Source of the DNA: Microvirga sp. VF16 | Lineage (GTDB): Bacteria > Pseudomonadota > Alphaproteobacteria > Rhizobiales > Beijerinckiaceae | Assembly: GCF_016864375.1 (NCBI RefSeq) | Contig: NZ_CP069354.1 | Span: forward strand, 2,315,501-2,379,500 | DNA length: 64,000 nucleotides | Direction: 5' to 3' | In this document: positions 8,426 to 17,946 of the stretch, piece by piece | Layout of the letters: each line of letters starts with the position of its first letter | How positions within the stretch are numbered: the stretch's first letter is position 1 | Made by a program: the position numbers and the translations under genes | The notes under the pieces: generated by a model | The model's database searches: none | Told to the model about the DNA's origin: nothing | Seen by the model: the letters and a program-made list of their open reading frames with translations, nothing else

Positions 8426-9670
8426 ATGCACCTTTTCCCCTTCATCCGCCTTGTCAGCGCGTGCCTCGTGGCGATCATCATTGCCATGGGGATCGGTCGC
8501 GCTTTCGCGGCCGGAGACAATGCGAAGGCCGGAACGCCTGCCATTGCCGCGGCCGTGTCGGTCGAGTCGGAAGGGGCGAAAACCCGTTTTAAGGTTACCC
8601 TGTCGAAGGCTGTGACGGCGCAGGTCTCGCTGATGGAGCGCCCGGACCGGGTCATCATCGACCTGCCGGAGGTCGCCTTCCATCTTCCAGGCGACGCAGG
8701 GCGCAGCAAGGAAGGCCTCATCGCCTCCTACCGCTACGGTCTTTTCGCACCGGGCCGCTCCCGGGTGGTCATGGAGCTGACGCAGCCCGCTTTGGTCTCA
8801 GGCATGACCACGACGCCCGACGCCACAGGCGCGGCGACGATCCTGACCATCGAGCTCTCCCGTGCCGAGCGCGACGAATTCCGCAAGGCGGCTCTCGAAA
8901 ATTCAGCTTCGATGAAAGAAGCGTCGGCGCCGATCACCCCGGAAACCAAGGATGCGCGGCCGGTCATCATGATCGATCCCGGCCATGGCGGCATCGATCC
9001 GGGTGCCGCGGCCGGTTCAGGTAACGTGATGGAGAAGGAGCTCGTCCTCTCCTTCGCCCAGCGGCTGAAGAAGAAGCTTGAGGAAGGTGGTCGCTACAAG
9101 ATCGTCATGACACGCGACCAGGACGTATTCGTCTCTCTCGGCGACCGGGTGCGCGCCGCGCGTGTGGCGCAGGCCGATCTCTTCATCTCCGTCCATGCGG
9201 ATTCGATTTCCGGCGGGCAGGAGGTGAGGGGGCTAACGGTCTATACCGGGTCCGAGCGGGCCTCCGACGCCGATTCCGCCCGCCTCGCCGATCGTGAAAA
9301 CAAGGCGGACGCGGTGGCAGGCGTCGAATCGGGCGACATGCCGGACGATGTGTCCGACATCCTGATGGAGCTGACGCTCAGGGAAACGCGGGGCTTTTCC
9401 CACAATTTCGCAAGCCGTCTCGTGGGCGAGTTCGATTCCGTCGCCCGCCTCAACAAGAATCCCCACCGGCAGGCGCGTTTCCAGGTGCTGCGGGCGCATG
9501 ACGTGCCTTCCGTTCTGGTCGAGCTCGGCTATCTGTCGAGCCAGAAGGATCTGGACCTGTTGATGTCCGAGGAATGGCGCGCCAAAATGGTCTCGGCCAT
9601 GTCGGTGGCCGTGGACCGATTCTTCGCCGCGCGGTTAGCCCGCAGGGGCACTGCCGCAGTTTTACCATAG
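8426..9670 (+). CDS. Secreted N-acetylmuramoyl-L-alanine amidase (AMIN + Amidase_3)
   Basis: This 414-residue periplasmic enzyme cuts the amide bond between N-acetylmuramic acid and the stem peptide, usually to split septal murein between daughter cells. After a signal peptide (about residues 1-29) there is an AMIN domain at about 40-150 that targets the septum. The zinc amidase domain (about 175-405) shows DPGHGG, the glutamate in MEKELV, SVHAD and VELGYLS, giving the His-Glu-His zinc site and the catalytic glutamate. It is the AmiC type. The next gene, PBP1A, runs the same way 82 bp on, so the two form a murein-remodelling pair. Confidence 0.95.
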   Translation: MHLFPFIRLVSACLVAIIIAMGIGRAFAAGDNAKAGTPAIAAAVSVESEGAKTRFKVTLSKAVTAQVSLMERPDRVIIDLPEVAFHLPGDAGRSKEGLIASYRYGLFAPGRSRVVMELTQPALVSGMTTTPDATGAATILTIELSRAERDEFRKAALENSASMKEASAPITPETKDARPVIMIDPGHGGIDPGAAAGSGNVMEKELVLSFAQRLKKKLEEGGRYKIVMTRDQDVFVSLGDRVRAARVAQADLFISVHADSISGGQEVRGLTVYTGSERASDADSARLADRENKADAVAGVESGDMPDDVSDILMELTLRETRGFSHNFASRLVGEFDSVARLNKNPHRQARFQVLRAHDVPSVLVELGYLSSQKDLDLLMSEEWRAKMVSAMSVAVDRFFAARLARRGTAAVLP

Positions 9671-9752
9671 ATAGAGTGTGGATACCCGTAGCGGGGGCGC
9701 GATTCATCGGGTAACGAGGGTCCGCGTTTCAAGATCTGCATAAACGGGCGCC

Positions 9753-12224
9753 ATGGGCGCCGTCATGGAACTCCTTCGGATGCGCTTCGTCCTACGATTT
9801 TTCGGCTTCCTCTTCAGCATTGGGGCGATCTTCTTCCTGATCGGCGCTGTCGGGCTGGCCTATGGATTCTGGTTCTATTCGAAGGATCTGCCGGATCACG
9901 CCCAGCTCGCCAATTACGAGCCGCCGGTGATGACCCGCATCCATGCCTCGGACGGCAGTCTGATCGCCGAATATGCCCGTGAGCGCCGGCTCTACGTGCC
10001 GATCCAGGCCGTGCCCAAGCTCGTGATCGAGGCCTTCCTCTCCGCCGAGGACAAGAATTTCTACAAGCATCCGGGCATCGATCCCGAGGGTCTGATGCGC
10101 GCGATCGTGGTCAATCTCCGCTCCGGCGGGGCGCGGGAGCAGGGCGCCTCGACCATCACCCAGCAGGTCGCCAAGAACTTCCTCGTCGGCAACGAGCGCA
10201 GCTACGAGCGCAAGATCCGCGAGGCGCTGATCGCGCTGCGGATGGAAACGACCTTCTCGAAGGACAAGATCCTCGAGCTCTACCTCAACGAAATCTTCCT
10301 CGGCACCCTGACTCCGGGCCGCAACCTGCACGGCATCGCCTCCGCGGCGCTCGACTACTTCGGCAAGTCCATCCACGAACTGACGATCGCGGAGGCCGCC
10401 TATATCGCCGCTTTGCCCAAGGGGCCGAACAACTACCACCCGTTCCGCCAGCGCAAGGCCGCCGTCGAGCGTCGGAACTGGGTGATCGAGCGCATGGCCG
10501 CCAACGGCTACATCTCGAATGAGGAGGCCGAAGCGGCCAAGAAGGAAGCGCTCAACGTCAAGCCGCGTGTGGTCTCGCCGAACAGCATCGCCTCGGGTTA
10601 TTTCGCCGAGGGCGTGCGGCGCGACATCGCCGAGCGTTACGGCGAGGAGACCCTCTACGAGGGCGGCCTGCTCATCCGCTCGACCCTCGATCCGAAGATG
10701 CAGGCCATGGCCCGCAAGTCCCTGGTCGACGGTCTCGTGCGCTTCGACGAGGCGCGCGGCTGGCGCGGGGCCCAGCAGAAGATCGATCTCGCCGGTCGCG
10801 AATGGGGCCTGGCCCTGGCCGAAGTGCCGGTTCTGGGCGACGTGCAGCCCTGGCGTCTGGCGGTCGTGCTGGAAGTCGCTCGCGGACAGGCCAAGGTAGG
10901 CCTTCAGCCGAAGCGCGAGGCCTCCGGTCAGATCGTCAAGGACCGCGAGACGGGCGCTGTGACCGCGGACGGCGTGAAATGGACCCGCCGTCCGGTGGAG
11001 CGCGCCGTTTCGGTGGGCGACGTGGTCTATGTGGAGCCGCTGGCCGACAAGCCGGGCCAGTTCCGACTGCGCCAGATCCCCGAGATCTCGGGCGCCATCG
11101 TCGCCATGGATCCGAACACGGGCCGCGTTCATGCCATGGTGGGCGGCTTCTCCTACGACCAGAGCGAGTTCAACCGCGCAATCCAGGCCATGCGCCAGCC
11201 AGGCTCCTCGTTCAAGCCCATTGTCTATGCGACCGCGCTCGACAACGGCTATACGCCCTCGAACCAGATCATGGATTCGCCCTTCGTGCTCGACATGGGG
11301 CCCGGTCAGGCAGCCTGGGCACCGTCGAACTACGACGGCAAGTCCGGCGGCCTGCGGACGCTGCGCTACGGCGTCGAGCATTCCAAGAACCTGATGACGG
11401 TGCGCCTCGCCAACGAGGTCGGCATGCCGGCCATCTCGGAATATGCCCGCCGCTTCGGCGTCTATGACGACCTGCTGCCGCTGCTTTCCATGTCGCTCGG
11501 CGCCGGTGAGACCACGGTCATGCGCATGACGGCCGCCTATTCGATGTTCGTCAATGGCGGTCGGCGCATCAAGCCGACCCTGATCGACCAGATCCAGGAC
11601 CGCAACGGCCGGACGCTCTACCGCCACGACGACCGCAAGTGCACCGCCTGCGATGCGGAAAAGTGGGATGGCGGCGCTGCACCCAAGCTGACCGAGACCC
11701 GGGAGCAGGTGCTCGACCCGCTGACCGCCTACCAGATGACCTCGATCCTCGAAGGCGTGGTCCAGCGTGGCACGGCTCAGTCCGTCAAGGCCGTCGGCAA
11801 GCCGCTCGCGGGCAAAACCGGCACCACCAACGACGCCAAGGATGTTTGGTTCGTCGGCTTCTCGCCCGATCTCGCCGTCGGCGTATTCCTCGGCTACGAC
11901 CAGCCGAAGTCGCTGGGCAGCGCGGCCACGGCCGGCCAGTACGCCGCGCCGGTCTTCCGCGATTTCATGCAACTGGCGCTCAAGGACAAGCCGGCGACGC
12001 CGTTCCGCGTGCCGGCAGGCATCAAGCTGATCCGCGTCAATGCCGCCAGCGGCACCCGCGTAGGCGGTGAGGGCGGAGGCACGATTCTCGAAGCCTTCAA
12101 GCCCGGCCAGTCGCCGCCGCAATACGTGCCGCCGGAGCCTGAGGAAATGCCTCAGGTCGAGTATCAGGGTGGGCCGGGTTCGCCCCGCCAGGCCGTGGGC
12201 GTGGGCACCGGCGGATTGTATTGA
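9753..12224 (+). CDS. mrcA: Penicillin-binding protein 1A (bifunctional transglycosylase/transpeptidase)
   Basis: This 823-residue inner-membrane enzyme polymerises lipid II and cross-links the glycan strands. One N-terminal transmembrane helix (about residues 12-40) is followed by the glycosyltransferase domain with SAEDKNFYKHPGIDPEG (catalytic Glu) and STITQQVAKN. A PBP1A-type OB/linker region follows, then the transpeptidase domain with GSSFKP (nucleophile Ser), the SKN motif in HSKNLMT, and GKTGTTND. The C-terminal tail is Pro/Gly/Glu-rich. An alternative ATG 12 bp downstream (MELLRMRF) is possible. It follows the amidase on the same strand. Confidence 0.96.
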   Translation: MGAVMELLRMRFVLRFFGFLFSIGAIFFLIGAVGLAYGFWFYSKDLPDHAQLANYEPPVMTRIHASDGSLIAEYARERRLYVPIQAVPKLVIEAFLSAEDKNFYKHPGIDPEGLMRAIVVNLRSGGAREQGASTITQQVAKNFLVGNERSYERKIREALIALRMETTFSKDKILELYLNEIFLGTLTPGRNLHGIASAALDYFGKSIHELTIAEAAYIAALPKGPNNYHPFRQRKAAVERRNWVIERMAANGYISNEEAEAAKKEALNVKPRVVSPNSIASGYFAEGVRRDIAERYGEETLYEGGLLIRSTLDPKMQAMARKSLVDGLVRFDEARGWRGAQQKIDLAGREWGLALAEVPVLGDVQPWRLAVVLEVARGQAKVGLQPKREASGQIVKDRETGAVTADGVKWTRRPVERAVSVGDVVYVEPLADKPGQFRLRQIPEISGAIVAMDPNTGRVHAMVGGFSYDQSEFNRAIQAMRQPGSSFKPIVYATALDNGYTPSNQIMDSPFVLDMGPGQAAWAPSNYDGKSGGLRTLRYGVEHSKNLMTVRLANEVGMPAISEYARRFGVYDDLLPLLSMSLGAGETTVMRMTAAYSMFVNGGRRIKPTLIDQIQDRNGRTLYRHDDRKCTACDAEKWDGGAAPKLTETREQVLDPLTAYQMTSILEGVVQRGTAQSVKAVGKPLAGKTGTTNDAKDVWFVGFSPDLAVGVFLGYDQPKSLGSAATAGQYAAPVFRDFMQLALKDKPATPFRVPAGIKLIRVNAASGTRVGGEGGGTILEAFKPGQSPPQYVPPEPEEMPQVEYQGGPGSPRQAVGVGTGGLY

Positions 12225-12267
12225 GCGGTCCCGCTCCCATATAGAAAACGCTCATCACACAGCGAAA

Positions 12268-12316
12268 ACGGATTGTTCCTCGGCTGTATTTTCAGTCGGG
12301 AGCAATCCGTCAGTTT
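12268..12316 (+). terminator. Possible hairpin terminator after PBP1A
   Basis: ACGGATTG at 12268-12275 pairs with CAATCCGT at 12303-12310, with weaker internal pairing, and is followed by CAGTTTT. It lies about 45 bp after the PBP1A stop and 80 bp before prfB. The long loop makes it only a moderate candidate. Confidence 0.4.
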
Positions 12317-12393
12317 TGATGTGCGGGCTCCTTTACACGATGCAGGGCTCCCCTTAAGACCCCGTCATCACAGGCACGGACAGCAAAGAAACG

Positions 12394-13522
12394 ATGCGCG
12401 CCGAAATCCAACATCTCGTAGAAGAGACCAAGCAGTCAGTCGGGCTGCTGAGGAGGCATCTTTGACTGGGATACTGCCCAGCGACGCCTCGCAGAACTGA
12501 ACGCCCAGGCCGAGGATCCCAACCTCTGGAACGATGCGGACGCCGCGCAGAAAGTCATGCGCGAGCGCACCTCACTTGAGGATCAGATCTCGGCCGTGAA
12601 GCGGCTCGAGCAGGAGCTCGAAGACGCCATCACCCTGATCGAACTTGGCGAGGCCGAGGAGGACGAGGGGACGATTAAGGAAGGCGAGGAGGCCATCCGC
12701 GACCTTCAGGCCGAGGCTGCCCGCCGTCAGGTCGAGACCCTGCTCTCGGGCGAGGCGGATGGCAACGACACCTATGTGGAAGTGCATTCGGGTGCCGGCG
12801 GCACGGAAAGCCAGGACTGGGCCAACATGCTCCAGCGCATGTATGCCCGCTGGGCCGAGCGTCGGAAGTACAAGGTCGAGCTTCTCGAAATCACCGACGG
12901 TGAGGAAGCCGGCATCAAGAGCGCTACGCTTCTGATCAAGGGCCTCAACGCCTATGGCTGGCTCAAGACCGAGTCGGGCGTGCATCGCCTCGTGCGTATC
13001 TCGCCCTACGACTCGAACGCGCGTCGCCATACGAGCTTCGCCTCGGTATGGGTCTATCCGGTGGTGGATGACCGCATCAACATCGAGATCAAGGAATCCG
13101 ACTGCCGCATCGATACGTTCCGCTCCTCGGGCGCGGGTGGTCAGCACGTGAACACCACTGACTCGGCGGTGCGCATCACGCATATTCCGAGCGGCATCGT
13201 CGTGGCCTGCCAGCAGGAGCGTTCGCAGCACAAGAACCGGGCCACCGCCTGGAACATGCTGCGTGCCCGTCTCTATGAGGCCGAGCTGAAGAAGCGCGAA
13301 GAGAAGGCCAATGCCGAAGCCGCCGCCAAGACGGATATCGGCTGGGGCCATCAGATCCGCTCCTACGTGCTGCAGCCCTATCAGATGGTGAAGGACCTGC
13401 GCACAGGCACCCAATCGACGAGCCCGCAGGACGTGCTCGACGGCGACCTCGATCCCTTCATGGAAGCCTCGCTCGCCCAGCGCGTCTATGGCGGTGGTGC
13501 AGAGGTCGAGGATATCGATTAA
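12394..13522 (+). CDS. prfB: Peptide chain release factor 2, with programmed +1 frameshift
   Basis: RF2 reads UGA and UAA stop codons and releases the finished peptide. Translation starts at ATG 12394 and meets an in-frame TGA after 23 codons, within CTT TGA C at 12460-12466. The Shine-Dalgarno-like AGGAGG at 12451-12456 sits three bases before the CTT. This is the classic RF2 autoregulatory site: when RF2 is scarce the ribosome slips +1 and continues at GAC 12464. Joining 12394-12462 with 12464-13522 gives 375 residues, continuous across the junction as RRHL-DWD. The GGQ catalytic motif is at about residue 248 (GAGGQHVN). The codon-recognition loop reads SPY where E. coli has SPF. Confidence 0.95.
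12451..12466 (+). promoter_or_regulatory. Programmed +1 frameshift site of prfB
   Basis: The parts are AGGAGG (internal Shine-Dalgarno), a CAT spacer, the slippery CTT, the weak stop TGA and a following C. The order and spacing match the well-studied bacterial RF2 site. The downstream zero-frame is closed while the +1 frame is open to the end of the gene. Confidence 0.95.
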
Positions 13523-13528
13523 GACAAG

Positions 13529-13560
13529 AAGGCCCACTCGATCGAGTGGGCCTTTTCTTT
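13529..13560 (+). terminator. Rho-independent terminator of prfB
   Basis: GGCCCACTCG and CGAGTGGGCC form a 10-bp stem with a 2-base centre, directly followed by TTTTCTTT, 8 bp after the prfB stop. The convergent bcp gene ends at 13572, and the reverse strand has a short T tract too, so it could serve both. Confidence 0.9.
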
Positions 13561-13571
13561 ATGAGAGAATG

Positions 13572-14036
13572 TCACAGCGCCCTCGCGGCCGCTAGTACCT
13601 CCTCCGCATGGCCCTGCACCTTCACCTTGTTCCAGACATGGGCAACGTTGCCCTCGCTGTCGATCAGCACGGTGGTCCGCTCCACACCCATGTATTTGTG
13701 GCCGAACATGCTCTTCTGGGTCCAGACGCCATAGGCTTCCAGCATGGTCTTGGTCTCATCTGAGGCGAGGGCGAAGTCGAGGCCGTATTTGGAGCGGAAC
13801 TTGTCGTGGCTCTTCAGCGAGTCCGGTGAGACGCCGATGATCTCGGTGTCCGCGGTCGAGAAATCCTTCCTGAGAGCCTGGAAATCTTTAGCCTCCAGGG
13901 TGCAGCCGCTGGTGTTGTCCTTGGGGTAGAAATACAGCACGACCTTGCGGCCCTTCAGGCCCTCCAGGCTGATCTCCCGACCATCTGTCGCAGGCAGGGA
14001 GAAGGCCGGAGCTTTGGTTCCGATGGTAAGAGACAT
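13572..14036 (-). CDS. bcp: Thioredoxin-dependent peroxiredoxin, Bcp/PrxQ type
   Basis: This 154-residue cytosolic enzyme reduces hydrogen peroxide and organic peroxides using thioredoxin. The domain begins with GTKAPAFSLPATDG. The peroxidatic cysteine lies in YPKDNTSGCTLEAKDF; that motif normally ends with a second, resolving cysteine five residues on (CTxEAC), but here the position is aspartate, as in the one-Cys Bcp variants. The conserved arginine is in GVERTTVLID. The start MSLTIGTKAP follows AAGGAAGG at good spacing; open frame upstream lacks family similarity. It is convergent with prfB and divergent from the AsmA-like gene. Confidence 0.93.
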   Translation of the reverse strand: MSLTIGTKAPAFSLPATDGREISLEGLKGRKVVLYFYPKDNTSGCTLEAKDFQALRKDFSTADTEIIGVSPDSLKSHDKFRSKYGLDFALASDETKTMLEAYGVWTQKSMFGHKYMGVERTTVLIDSEGNVAHVWNKVKVQGHAEEVLAAARAL

Positions 14037-14193
14037 GAGTCGCCTTCCTTTTGGCGGAATGTATTGTTTGGAAACCTCGGGTGTGCACGACTGACAGGGA
14101 CAGTCGCGGGAGGCACCCGAGACGGTTAAGGTCTCTACTCTGATTCCCTGATGAGCGCTCAAGCGCAAAACCGGATCACCTGACGTCACAAGA

Positions 14194-17100
14194 ATGAAGC
14201 TGCCATTTCGTACCACGTTGTTCCGGCAAGACCCGGTCAAACGGAGCCTCTTCAAGCGCATTCTTCGTGGCACTCTCTATGTGAAGCTTGGGCTTGTCGT
14301 TCTCGTGGCGGCCACGTTGGGCCTGCTTTATCTGCGTCTTTCCGCAGCCCCCATGAGCTTCGGACGTCTGCCCGAGCGGGTTGCGGAAGCCCTGGCGGCC
14401 CGCATCGGACCCGGCTGGAACGTGACGTTGCGGAATACGGCGATCGAGCTGCATGAGGGCTCGCCGGCCCTGCGGGCGAATGGCCTCGACATCCGGGCTC
14501 CGGACGGCGGTCTCGTGCTGCGGGCTCCTTATGCAATCCTGAGTGTCGATCTCACTTCTCTTCTGACGGCCAACCTCCAGCCCAAAGCCATCGAGGTGCG
14601 CGACCTGCAATTACGGGTTCTCGTCAACCGCGACGGTTCGCTTGCCTTCTCGCCCGTGCAGGCAGCTGAGACAGATGCGGGGGCAGCTCCGCCGCCCGTT
14701 ACGTCTGAGCCTTCCAAGGAAGCCGCGGCGTCGCTGGCTCTCGATGTCAATGGGCCGTCCCCGGTCTCGGGCGTTGTCGGTTCGCTGCTCGAACTCATCG
14801 TCGGTCCAGGAAGCGTCCTCAACTCGCTCGGCCAAGCTCAGCTGACCAATGCGCGCCTCGTCTTCGTCGATGCGGACGGTCGCGAGCGGGCCAGGTTCCA
14901 ACGCGTAGATGCCGCCTTTGACTGGACCGAGAACGGAGGACGGCAGTTCGCCGCGACGGTCGAAGGAGATCAGGGCCCCTGGCAACTCAACGGCGATGCC
15001 GTTGTGGAAGGCGATGGCGCCTATCGGGCCGGCGTGGTCGCGAATGAAGTGCCGATCAAGGACATCCTGCTGCTCGCGGGGGCGTCCGAGCTGCCGGCGA
15101 CCACGGACCTCGAATTCTCCGGGCGCTTCGATATCGCCTATGCGGACGGCCGCGTTACGGAGCTGAAGACACGGCTCGAGAGCAATGCCGGCACGTTTCA
15201 GATCGAGGACAAGGACACGTCGCCCTTCCCGGTCGAACGGGCAACGATCGAGGCGCAATGGAACGAGGCCGAGAAGGCTCTCGAACTCCAGGAGCTTGAC
15301 CTGACGGGCGGGGATACCAAGCTGCGCCTGCAGGGGCGCCTCGCGACGCCCGTCGCAGACAAGCCGTGGCATTTGTCGCTTCATGGCCGCGATATCGTTT
15401 GGTCCGGCGCGGCAACGGGAGACCGTCCCCTCCAGGTCAGCGAGTTCGCCGCGGATCTGTCCGGCCCGGACGGCGTCAGGATCAACAGTGTCACGCTGAA
15501 AGGGCCCGAATTGTCGGCCCGCATCAGCGGTCTTCTGGGAGCCTCCGCGGATCCGAAGGGCTTGAACCTGGATGTGCGCGCCGAGAAGACGAATATCCGC
15601 TCCGCCCTGCGCATCTGGCCCGAGGCTGTTGCTCCCCCGGTCCGCCGGTTTCTTGTGTCCAAGCTGACGGCGGGCGCGCTGGAATCCATCGATCTCAAGG
15701 TGGCGATGACGGGTGCTGACATCGCAAAGGCGGTGACGGGCGGTCCGACGCCTGATGAATCCCTGAAGATCGATTTTTCCATTTCCGATGGCGTTCTCCA
15801 GGTTGCAGACGGCCTTCCGCCGATCTCGGGAATGAATGTGACCGGTCATGTGACGGGCAGGAAAGTTGCTGTCCGCGCATCGACAGGACTGGTCCAAATG
15901 GCGGGCGGCCGCTCCCTAAACGCCTCCGACGGTGCGTTCATCCTGGACAATTATTGGGATGACAGTGCCTTGGCCCGCATCGATTTCCGTCTCACGGGCG
16001 GAGCCGATGGGCTGGGCGCCCTGTTGCTTGAGCCGCGCATCAAGGAAATCGCCGGCTTCAACATCGATCCCGCCACGATGAAGGGAAAGACCGATCTGCG
16101 CGTCGGCATCGGCCTTGCCGCCCACAACATCCCCGCCTTCGCCGACCTGCCTCTCAAAGTCAGCGGAACGGTCAACGACTTCGCCGTCGACAAGTTCTTC
16201 GGCAAGGATCGCCTGGAAGGCGCAAACCTGACGATTGCCTATGACAGGGGCGATCTTGCGGTCAAAGGCGACGGCAAGCTCGCCGGCAGTCCGGCTGTCA
16301 TCGATCTGCAGAAGAACCGGCAGGGCGGGCAGGCCAGCGTGGCGTTCTCCCTCGATGAGGCAGCACGCAGCAGGCGGGGCCTCTCCTTCGGCTCCCAACT
16401 CACCGGAATGATCGGGCTCAAGGCGAGCCTGCCTCTGGGCGCATCGGCTCCGTCGGACATCCTTGTCGAAGCCGATCTCGCCAAGGCCGGTGTGGATCAA
16501 CTGATCCCCGGCTGGGTGAAGCCGGTCGGGCGGCCTGGGAAGCTGTCCTTCACCATGGTCGAGGGGCCGACCAACGAGATCCGGGATCTGCAGCTCGACA
16601 GCGGTACGGTGCAGTTGAAGGGCCATGCCACGCTTTCAAGCGAGGGCAGCCTGGAGAAGGCCGAACTCTCGACCTTCAAGCTATCGCCCGGCGACGACAT
16701 GCGCGCCCAAGTCGAGCGCGCAAACAACGTCTACAAGGTCACGATCCGCGGCAATGTGGGCGATGCACGACCCTTCGTGAAAGGCGGGGCAACGGGTTCC
16801 GCCGTGTCCGGCCGAAATGCAACTGCGCAGAAGGACGGCAAGGATTTCGATCTCGACCTGAACCTCAACATCCTCACCGGCTACAATGAGGAGGCGATCA
16901 CCAACGCCGTGATCAAAGCCTCCGTGCGAAAGGACAACCTTCGCCAGCTCGACATGAAGGGGCGGCTCGGTGCGACCGATATCATCGGGCGAACTCTGCC
17001 GGATGGCGGCGGTCAGGTGGTGATCCTTCAGGCGGAGGATGCCGGCGCGCTTCTGCGCTTCACCGATGTCTACAGGCGGATGTCCGGCGGCGATCTCATT

Positions 17101-17661
17101 CTCCAGCTTGCCACGGGCGACGGCCCGCAGGGTGGGCATGTCATTCTGCGGTCGTTTGCTCTGGTCAATGAGCCGGCGCTCCGGCGGATCATTCCCACCC
17201 AGACCCAGATCATCGCCGGGCAAGACCGAGCCGGCAATCCGCAGACCGTCCGCGTGGACGTGAACGAAGTGCAGTTCACCAAGGCGCGTCTCGAATTCAC
17301 CCGCAACACCGGACGGCTTGATTTCAAGGACGCTGCCATCTGGGGCAATCAGATCGGGTTCACGCTCGGGGGCTTTATCGATTACGCCCGTGACCGGCTC
17401 GACATCACGGGGACCTTCGTGCCGGCCTATGGTCTCAACAACGTCTTTGCCCAGGTACCGCTCTTCGGGCCGCTTCTGGGCGGAAGCCAGTACGAAGGTT
17501 TGTTCGCCGTCAATTTCCGGCTGAACGGGCAGGCGAGTTCGCCGTCCCTGACGGTCAATCCGCTCTCGGCGGTCGCTCCCGGATTCCTGCGCAGGCTCTT
17601 CGGCGTCGGAGCGGGAGGGGAGCCGCAGACGGGATCTCTGCCGGTGGTTCCGGAACGTTAG
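14194..17661 (+). CDS. Large AsmA-like/DUF3971 membrane-anchored protein
   Basis: This 1155-residue protein has one N-terminal transmembrane segment (about residues 30-50) followed by a very long periplasmic part built of repetitive beta-strands. The N-terminal stretch and the DUF3971-like middle resemble the YhdP/TamB/AsmA superfamily, whose members form bridge-like tubes that move phospholipid between the inner and outer membranes. The C-terminal ~200 residues (from GRLGATDIIG to the LFGPLLGGSQYEGLFAVNFRL region) match the AsmA-like C-terminal domain. It ends with a Pro-rich tail. It is a lone gene; the exact cargo is unknown, and the transport role is by family only. Confidence 0.85.
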   Translation: MKLPFRTTLFRQDPVKRSLFKRILRGTLYVKLGLVVLVAATLGLLYLRLSAAPMSFGRLPERVAEALAARIGPGWNVTLRNTAIELHEGSPALRANGLDIRAPDGGLVLRAPYAILSVDLTSLLTANLQPKAIEVRDLQLRVLVNRDGSLAFSPVQAAETDAGAAPPPVTSEPSKEAAASLALDVNGPSPVSGVVGSLLELIVGPGSVLNSLGQAQLTNARLVFVDADGRERARFQRVDAAFDWTENGGRQFAATVEGDQGPWQLNGDAVVEGDGAYRAGVVANEVPIKDILLLAGASELPATTDLEFSGRFDIAYADGRVTELKTRLESNAGTFQIEDKDTSPFPVERATIEAQWNEAEKALELQELDLTGGDTKLRLQGRLATPVADKPWHLSLHGRDIVWSGAATGDRPLQVSEFAADLSGPDGVRINSVTLKGPELSARISGLLGASADPKGLNLDVRAEKTNIRSALRIWPEAVAPPVRRFLVSKLTAGALESIDLKVAMTGADIAKAVTGGPTPDESLKIDFSISDGVLQVADGLPPISGMNVTGHVTGRKVAVRASTGLVQMAGGRSLNASDGAFILDNYWDDSALARIDFRLTGGADGLGALLLEPRIKEIAGFNIDPATMKGKTDLRVGIGLAAHNIPAFADLPLKVSGTVNDFAVDKFFGKDRLEGANLTIAYDRGDLAVKGDGKLAGSPAVIDLQKNRQGGQASVAFSLDEAARSRRGLSFGSQLTGMIGLKASLPLGASAPSDILVEADLAKAGVDQLIPGWVKPVGRPGKLSFTMVEGPTNEIRDLQLDSGTVQLKGHATLSSEGSLEKAELSTFKLSPGDDMRAQVERANNVYKVTIRGNVGDARPFVKGGATGSAVSGRNATAQKDGKDFDLDLNLNILTGYNEEAITNAVIKASVRKDNLRQLDMKGRLGATDIIGRTLPDGGGQVVILQAEDAGALLRFTDVYRRMSGGDLILQLATGDGPQGGHVILRSFALVNEPALRRIIPTQTQIIAGQDRAGNPQTVRVDVNEVQFTKARLEFTRNTGRLDFKDAAIWGNQIGFTLGGFIDYARDRLDITGTFVPAYGLNNVFAQVPLFGPLLGGSQYEGLFAVNFRLNGQASSPSLTVNPLSAVAPGFLRRLFGVGAGGEPQTGSLPVVPER

Positions 17662-17667
17662 AAAGTC

Positions 17668-17874
17668 CTATTGTTGGGACAGGTCAATATCCGGTGTGTA
17701 ATCGACGCCTTCCACCTCTTTGACGAGAGCTTGTCCGCAGATCACGCGCTTTTGCTCTTCGTTATAGGTGAGCGTTGGGTTGCCGTATAATTCCCAACCC
17801 CTGTTCAAAGCAGCCGTCACCCGTTCGCAAAATCTCGCATCATCGGGTCCTGTAAAATAGCGGAACAACTTCAT
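17668..17874 (-). CDS. DUF1737 family small protein
   Basis: This 68-residue protein contains the short family signature TGPDDARFCERVTAALNRGWELYGNPT followed by a glycine/valine-rich stretch (VICGQALVKEV). Both are typical of DUF1737 proteins, common in alphaproteobacteria and of unknown function. There is no signal peptide or membrane segment. It is convergent with the AsmA-like gene, 6 bp apart, and is followed on its upstream side by tyrS on the same strand, 72 bp away. A co-transcript with tyrS is possible. Confidence 0.8.
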   Translation of the reverse strand: MKLFRYFTGPDDARFCERVTAALNRGWELYGNPTLTYNEEQKRVICGQALVKEVEGVDYTPDIDLSQQ

Positions 17875-17946
17875 GAGGGTCTCCCAGCATCGACGTTGCC
17901 GGGAGACCCATAACTTTCTTGGCTTTCAAGATTATTAAAGCAGTTC

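Noticed and set aside
9792..12122. Long open frame antisense to the PBP1A gene
   Set aside because: It is a GC-driven shadow; the sense frame has complete transglycosylase and transpeptidase motifs.
12463..12465. Selenocysteine codon or disrupted gene at the in-frame TGA of prfB
   Set aside because: The sequence around it is the standard RF2 frameshift site and the +1 frame continues the protein.
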